From positions 1,634,074-1,698,073 of the forward strand of contig NZ_VNJK01000001.1 in the NCBI RefSeq assembly GCF_007786455.1: a stretch of 64,000 nt of DNA. The letters run 5' to 3'. The notes beneath the pieces are model-generated. The model was given only the letters and a program-made list of their open reading frames with translations. It had not been told where the DNA came from and made no database searches. Positions within the stretch are counted from its first letter, which is position 1. Each line of letters starts with the position of its first letter. The stretch comes from Paenibacillus agilis (GTDB taxonomy: Bacteria; Bacillota; Bacilli; Paenibacillales; Paenibacillaceae). Shown one piece after another: positions 60,201-64,000 of this stretch. The position numbers and the translations under genes were made by a program.

Positions 60201-63200
60201 TTACAGCAGGAACGTTTACGGGGACTTCGACATCCAACACGGTAAGTATTCCGGTATACCAGCCGATCATAAGTGCGACAAAGCAGGGAAGTGAATCCCG
60301 AGCCACAGTAGGCGATACACTGACATATACGATCTCGATACAGAATACGGGAAATTATGCGGCTACTGCTACGGTGACAGATACGATACCAGCAGGAACA
60401 GCTTTTATCGCGAACAGTGTTGTCGTAAATGGTGTGCCACAGCCTGGAACTTCACCGGGCACAGGCATTCCAGCCGGCGTTATTGCTCCAGGTGGAAGCG
60501 TGACGGTTACGTTTCAAGTCAATGTTGCTTCTTTGCCTACTCCACAGATTCTATCCAATCAGGCAACGATCAGCTATTCGTACCTGCTTCCTGATGGACG
60601 TACTTTAACAGGAACAGCTTTATCAAGTACGTCATCGATACCAGTATCATCTCCTACGGTGAATGTTACATTGTCTGCGAATTTGCCAGATGTAACAGTG
60701 GGGGATATTATCACCTACACTATTAATACCAATAACGCTGGAATTGCTAATATTAGTGCAGTTATTGCTTCCGATCAGTTGGCAGCAGGAACTTCATTTA
60801 TTCCCGGAAGTGTAGTGGTAAACGGAGTATCAGCTCCAGCAGAAGATCCACGCAGCGGTATTCCAATTGGGGTTATTACAGCTGGGCAATCGATTCCGGT
60901 TACTTTCCAGGTGAGCGTTGATACACTTCCAAACCCTGCACAATTGACTACGCAAGCCATCGTTTCCTATACAGCCGGTACATTTTCGGGAACATCAGCT
61001 TCCAACTCACTCACTATTCCTGTATACCAACCTATTGTCACAGCGGTTAAAAGTGCCAATCTTACAAGATCGACTGTAGGAGATACAATCACCTATTCCA
61101 TCTCAATCACGAATACGGGAAATTATGCCGCGAGCTCTATTTTGACAGACACGATACCATCGGGGACGACATTTGTGCCCAATACGGTTATCATTTCAGG
61201 TGTGCCACAGCCTAATGCCGACCCTGCTACTGGAATCGCGCTAGGTTCAGTATTAGCAGGGGAGAACGTGATCGTTACGTTCCAAGTGAACGTTACATCG
61301 TTACCGAACCCTCAAACATTGAACAACCAAGCATCTATTGCCTATAACTATCAGCTGCCATCCGGTAGGGCTATCAACCGGAGCATTACTTCCAACCTAC
61401 TAACTATTCCTGTGTCTGCGCCAAACGTATCCATTGTGAAAAGCGTCAGTGCAAATGAAGCTGCACTGAATGATAGTTTGACTTATACGTTAGCGATTAC
61501 GAACGATGGCTTTGAAAATGTTACAAATGCAATTGTAAGTGACTCTATCGCATCAGGATCATCTTTTGTACCGGGCAGTGTGATTGTAGGTGGAATAAGC
61601 CGTCCGACTGCGAATCCAAGCAGCGGTATTAATGTCGGAACGATTGTACCCGGCCAGACGTTGAATGTCGTGTTTCAAGTTCAAGTAACGTCACTACCCG
61701 CACCACCAATACTAACGAACACGGCAACGGTCAGTTTTACAGCAGGGACATTTACAGGCAGCTCAACTTCGAATACGAGTTCTGTACCTGTTTATGAAGC
61801 CATTATACAGTCGACGAAGTCTGCTAATTCCGCTAATGCTACTGTGGGCGATACGATCACGTATACAATATCTGCTAGCAACAGTGGTGATATCTCAGCA
61901 AATACAACGATAACCGACCCGATTCCTGATGGAACGGTTTTTGTACCAAACACGGTAACGATAAACGGTATCCCAGTTCCAGGAGCTCGTATCGATAATG
62001 GAGTCAATATTGGGTTGGTTGCACCTAACACGACTTCGGTATTAACGTTTCAATTGAATGTTGTATCTGTGCCGGTACTGCAGGCGATTAGCAACAGCGC
62101 AGCCATAGCCTATTCTTTCACATTACCTTCAAGTCGAATCGTTTCCCGATCATCGACGACCAATACGGTTACGATTCCAGTATCATCCCCAGATGTTAGT
62201 GTGACGAAGTCATCTAATGTGAATGCAGTTGTTGTCGGTGACCAGATTGTTTATAGCTTCGCAGTTCGTAATAGAGGGATTGAAAATGTAACGAATGCGG
62301 TGCTTGTTGATCCTATCGCCGCAGGCTCTACTTTTGTAACAGACAGTGTTACGGTTGATGGATTCCCAAGGCTAAATGAGAGCCCTACTAACGGCATTTC
62401 ATTAGGTACGATCGTGCCAGGCCAAACAGTCAATGTCAGTTTTACGGTTAACGTCGTTTCACTTCCTGTATCAGGGGAACTAACGGATCAAGCAACGGTC
62501 AGTTTCTCTTCGGGTACGTTTACGGGCTCTACTTGGTCGAATTCACTTTCTATCCCTGTGTTTCAGCCAATTATTACAGCGAATAAGCAGGCGAATCAAA
62601 CGGTAGCAACGGTTGGGGATATCGTTACGTATACGATTGTTGTCAACAATACGGGCAATCTGATCGTCACGGGAACCTTAATTGATAATGTGCCGCCAGG
62701 CGCTGTATTACTGGGGAACAGTGTAATTGTTAACGGAGTGCCGCAGCCAGGAGTGAACCCTGCTACAGGCATTCCATTGGGGACGATTGAAGCGGGTGGT
62801 ACAGCGAATGTTTCTTTCAAAGTGAATGTCACGTCGCTTCCATCTCCGCAAGAGCTTGTCAATCAATCTACGGTGGGCTATGCGTATCATACGCCTGATG
62901 GACGCACACTCATTGACTCTGTTCAATCGAATACGGTTACGATTCCTGTGTCTGCACCAAATTTGTCTTTGGCTAAGTCCTCCAACTACAGTTCTGTGGG
63001 CATTGGCGATAACATTACTTACTCGATAAACCTGACCAATAGTGGCATTGAAGATGTCACAGATGTGAGCCTAACTGATCCGATTCCAACTGGTACGTCA
63101 TTTGTGCCAGGAAGCGTAACGATTAACGGAGTCCCTGCTCCAGGAGCAGACCCACAGTCGGGTATCCTTGTTGGATCGATCGCTCCAAGTGTAACGGTTC

Positions 63201-64000
63201 CCGTTACGTTCCAGGTAAATGTGAATGCTGTTCCCGTTCCTCCAACTTTAGTGAATCAGGCTACAGCTTCCTTTACTTCAGGTACGTTTACGGGTACTTC
63301 AACTTCCAATACCGTACAAGTGAATGTATTTCAGCCTGCACTTACCTTAGTGAAGAGTTCGGAATTGTCGAACGCGACAGTAGGAGATACATTTACGTAC
63401 ACGATTCAAGTTAGTAATGCTGGTAATATTGATGCAAACATTTCAATTACGGATGCGATACCAAATGGAGCTGTCTTTGTTCCCAATTCTGTACTTGTAG
63501 GAGGAGCACCTCTTCCTGGCGCAGATCCGCAGGTTGGATTCAGTATTGGAAGCCTAGGAGTCAATTCGAATGTGCCAGTTAGTTTTCAAGTCAATGTCAC
63601 CAACCAGCCGACACCACCTGTATTGTCAAACCAAGCAGCAGCTTCATTTACATTTACCTTGCCAGATGGAAGAACATTAAGTGGAAATGCACAATCCAAT
63701 GTCGTAAATGTTCCTATTTCTGTGCCAGATGTTTCGCTTACCCAGACTGCTAATCAAACCAGTGTAGCAGTGGGCGATGTCATTACGTACTCTGTTACGG
63801 CAACTAACAATGGATTCGAAGGACTAACAGCAGTTCAATTGACGGAAATTATTCCACCAGGTACGTCATTTGTACCAGGAAGTGTAACCGTAAATGGAAC
63901 ACCAGTACCGGGAGCAAATCCTGCATCAGGCATTGTACTAGGTACATTAGGCACAGGGCAATCCGTGCTAGTGACTTATCAGCTGCAAGTAAATGCATTG
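57290..64000 (+). CDS. Giant DUF11-repeat protein (3' end outside window)
   Basis: An uninterrupted frame from ATG 57290 to the window edge, 2237 codons and still open. The ribosome site GGGCGGTGAAGGG is close to the start. Residues 1-343 form a non-repeated N-terminal domain (opening MAFVVRYSDNQRGAITFTGN) rich in Ser, Thr, Gly and beta strands, with no signal peptide, no membrane segment and no Cys. From residue 345 on there are fifteen DUF11-type beta-sandwich repeats, each marked by VGDxITYT and a PxGTxFVPNSVxVNG segment. The family is known from large surface or spore-associated proteins of Bacillus and Paenibacillus; no specific function is known. No LPXTG or anchor is visible because the end is missing. 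Confidence 0.92.
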   Translation, partial: MAFVVRYSDNQRGAITFTGNTLGLSRSDTVGVPGTLDSIGAFTTVDTTLQFGSYPAGTTSNYTLNSSAAVLVIPSGSTVLYAELIWGGTYINGNVNLTTSINNPVTLRTATGTSYSIQPDSTTAQSVTMATGIYGYVRSANITSIISSTGAGTYTVGNVVGTIVVPDDTSNHAGWTLAVVYLNPTLPFRNMSLRVGSLYISAGGSAVSTSITGFATPTSGTVSGRALFSAQEGDANRTGDQAKFGPNTSNLTILSGPNNFANNFFASQINKDDGTLDTSGTFGTRNAINGAPGTNISGGRQGWDITNVDVSSTLSNNQTSAVLQLTSSGDAYLVSANALQININSPQVNVTKSTSSTFAVVGDNITYTVVITNTGSLNATSAVFTDLIPSGTTLVANSVRLNGTTLSNPNLSSGISLGTLAPGSTNTIQFTINVGSVPTGFQENNQAVVSYSFQSITGGATVSGSSVSNVSSVPVLAPIISLVKSGSSTAATVGDTITYTIAVRNTGSISANVTVTDPIPSGSVFVPNSVRVGGVPVPGGNPVSGINSGNVPPNGTVNVSFDVNVTQVPTPQQLTNQASAAYTFQPPDGRTISGSSQSNSLSIPVSAPNVSVVKSTSAIDAVVGDTVTFAVNVTNNGIANVTNAVLIDPVPGTGSFVAGSVTIAGVPQPLANPTTGIAIGTITPGQTIPVTFQFAVNALPSSPSNWNNQATLSFTSGTFTGTSTSNLLVLPIYNSTVTAVKSASQSVAQVGDTLTFTVQLSNAGNLSSTMVLTDTIPTGTVFVPNSVKVNGVTQTGANPSIGVQVPAVAAGASATVTFQVNVVSVAPSQQINNQASVAYTFQPPDGRTITRNASSNTVTVPVSAPNVSVTKAVSGTAAAVGDLITYTINVRNQGVENVTSAVLTDTIASGSSFVPNSVSVNGVSRPGLDPSLGITIGTITPGLTIPVTFQVRVDSIPQPSGILLNQSNVSFTAGTFTGTSTSNTVSIPVYQPIISATKQGSESRATVGDTLTYTISIQNTGNYAATATVTDTIPAGTAFIANSVVVNGVPQPGTSPGTGIPAGVIAPGGSVTVTFQVNVASLPTPQILSNQATISYSYLLPDGRTLTGTALSSTSSIPVSSPTVNVTLSANLPDVTVGDIITYTINTNNAGIANISAVIASDQLAAGTSFIPGSVVVNGVSAPAEDPRSGIPIGVITAGQSIPVTFQVSVDTLPNPAQLTTQAIVSYTAGTFSGTSASNSLTIPVYQPIVTAVKSANLTRSTVGDTITYSISITNTGNYAASSILTDTIPSGTTFVPNTVIISGVPQPNADPATGIALGSVLAGENVIVTFQVNVTSLPNPQTLNNQASIAYNYQLPSGRAINRSITSNLLTIPVSAPNVSIVKSVSANEAALNDSLTYTLAITNDGFENVTNAIVSDSIASGSSFVPGSVIVGGISRPTANPSSGINVGTIVPGQTLNVVFQVQVTSLPAPPILTNTATVSFTAGTFTGSSTSNTSSVPVYEAIIQSTKSANSANATVGDTITYTISASNSGDISANTTITDPIPDGTVFVPNTVTINGIPVPGARIDNGVNIGLVAPNTTSVLTFQLNVVSVPVLQAISNSAAIAYSFTLPSSRIVSRSSTTNTVTIPVSSPDVSVTKSSNVNAVVVGDQIVYSFAVRNRGIENVTNAVLVDPIAAGSTFVTDSVTVDGFPRLNESPTNGISLGTIVPGQTVNVSFTVNVVSLPVSGELTDQATVSFSSGTFTGSTWSNSLSIPVFQPIITANKQANQTVATVGDIVTYTIVVNNTGNLIVTGTLIDNVPPGAVLLGNSVIVNGVPQPGVNPATGIPLGTIEAGGTANVSFKVNVTSLPSPQELVNQSTVGYAYHTPDGRTLIDSVQSNTVTIPVSAPNLSLAKSSNYSSVGIGDNITYSINLTNSGIEDVTDVSLTDPIPTGTSFVPGSVTINGVPAPGADPQSGILVGSIAPSVTVPVTFQVNVNAVPVPPTLVNQATASFTSGTFTGTSTSNTVQVNVFQPALTLVKSSELSNATVGDTFTYTIQVSNAGNIDANISITDAIPNGAVFVPNSVLVGGAPLPGADPQVGFSIGSLGVNSNVPVSFQVNVTNQPTPPVLSNQAAASFTFTLPDGRTLSGNAQSNVVNVPISVPDVSLTQTANQTSVAVGDVITYSVTATNNGFEGLTAVQLTEIIPPGTSFVPGSVTVNGTPVPGANPASGIVLGTLGTGQSVLVTYQLQVNAL
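58322..64000 (+). repeat. Fifteen DUF11 repeats in an alternating two-type array
   Basis: The Gly-Asp codon pair of the VGD motif (Asn-Asp in repeat 9) falls at 58373, 58769, 59159, 59540, 59930, 60311, 60701, 61079, 61469, 61847, 62237, 62615, 63005, 63383 and 63773. After the first step (396) spacing alternates strictly: 390 after even repeats, 378 or 381 after odd ones. Even repeats end with a PDGRT-like strand (FQPPDGRTISG), odd ones with FTAGTFTGTSTSN. So the true unit is a pair of about 256-257 residues. Confidence 0.93.

Noticed and set aside
58282..62862. Repeated antisense ORFs through the DUF11 array
   Set aside because: They recur with the repeat period because the forward repeats do; they mirror the coding strand.
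58322..64000. CRISPR-like or satellite repeat
   Set aside because: Units are about 380-390 bp, diverged, in frame and code for a known domain family.
1..64000. tRNA, rRNA, insertion sequence or prophage genes
   Set aside because: None recognised on either strand; no transposase, integrase or tRNA-like cloverleaf was seen by eye.

Overview
The window looks like the chromosome of a low-to-moderate GC, spore-forming Bacillales bacterium, most probably Paenibacillus or a close relative. The reasons are strong AGGAGG-type ribosome sites, sigma-A promoters with 17-bp spacers, an HU/TRAP/HepS/HepT/Ndk/CheR/AroC-B-H/Trp/HisC/TyrA supraoperon, QcrABC, YpjA/YpjB, bacillithiol genes and a DnaD-type protein. 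Gene order is close to the B. subtilis hbs-to-dnaD segment as remembered, with losses (folE, trpE, aroA/aroE, aspB, nth) and insertions. A large chitin-active LPMO and a giant DUF11-repeat protein give it a Paenibacillus flavour. Species cannot be fixed from sequence reading alone.

Layout. 1-516: AT-rich edge with a leftward promoter, a 29-bp direct repeat and a possible 56-aa leftward gene. 517-4773: a small acidic protein and a sugar-type ABC importer (lipoprotein, double ATPase, permease). 4953-11278: HU, the TRAP regulator, and a menaquinone cluster (HepS, MenG, UbiA-like, UbiX-like, MqnA, HepT) that points to the futalosine route. 11421-23219: ndk, cheR, then aroC-aroB-aroH and trpDCFBA-hisC-tyrA. 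Between aroH and trpD lies a textbook TRAP attenuator: a sigma-A promoter, eleven (G/T)AG triplets at an exact 5-nt period, and a terminator. trpE, which should follow, is missing; only a 41-codon ORF with a good ribosome site stands in its place. 23220-23991: a 770-bp intergenic region with a candidate small RNA. 23992-33229: ECF sigma factor and zinc anti-sigma, phosphatase, gamma-carbonic-anhydrase-like protein, IDEAL protein, YpiF, the QcrABC complex, YpjA, a methyltransferase and YpjB. 33436-48388: MazG, DapB, MgsA, BshB1, BshA, Cca (with a very GC-rich insert), BirA, a pan-RNA-like leader and panBCD, a TPR protein, DinG, Rex, an MTA/SAH-type deaminase and YpmB. 48491-54673: an inserted block with a leftward AA10 LPMO, a membrane-anchored partner plus a short FtsH-like protease, 3-hydroxyacyl-CoA dehydrogenase and acetate kinase. 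54716-57106: AsnS, a DnaD-like protein and a leftward 65-aa protein. 57290-64000: the start of a giant DUF11-repeat protein, open to the window edge.

Functionally most of the window is core metabolism: aromatic amino acids feeding from chorismate, menaquinone feeding the Qcr complex, pantothenate, lysine/cell wall (DapB), bacillithiol, and redox control (Rex). The regulator TRAP and its RNA target lie in the same supraoperon about 10 kb apart. The items most worth following up are the TRAP leader without trpE, the alternating two-unit architecture of the giant DUF11 protein, the candidate small RNA at 23.3 kb, the FtsH-like/anchor pair, and the GC-rich insert in cca. No tRNA, rRNA, CRISPR array, transposase or prophage was seen.
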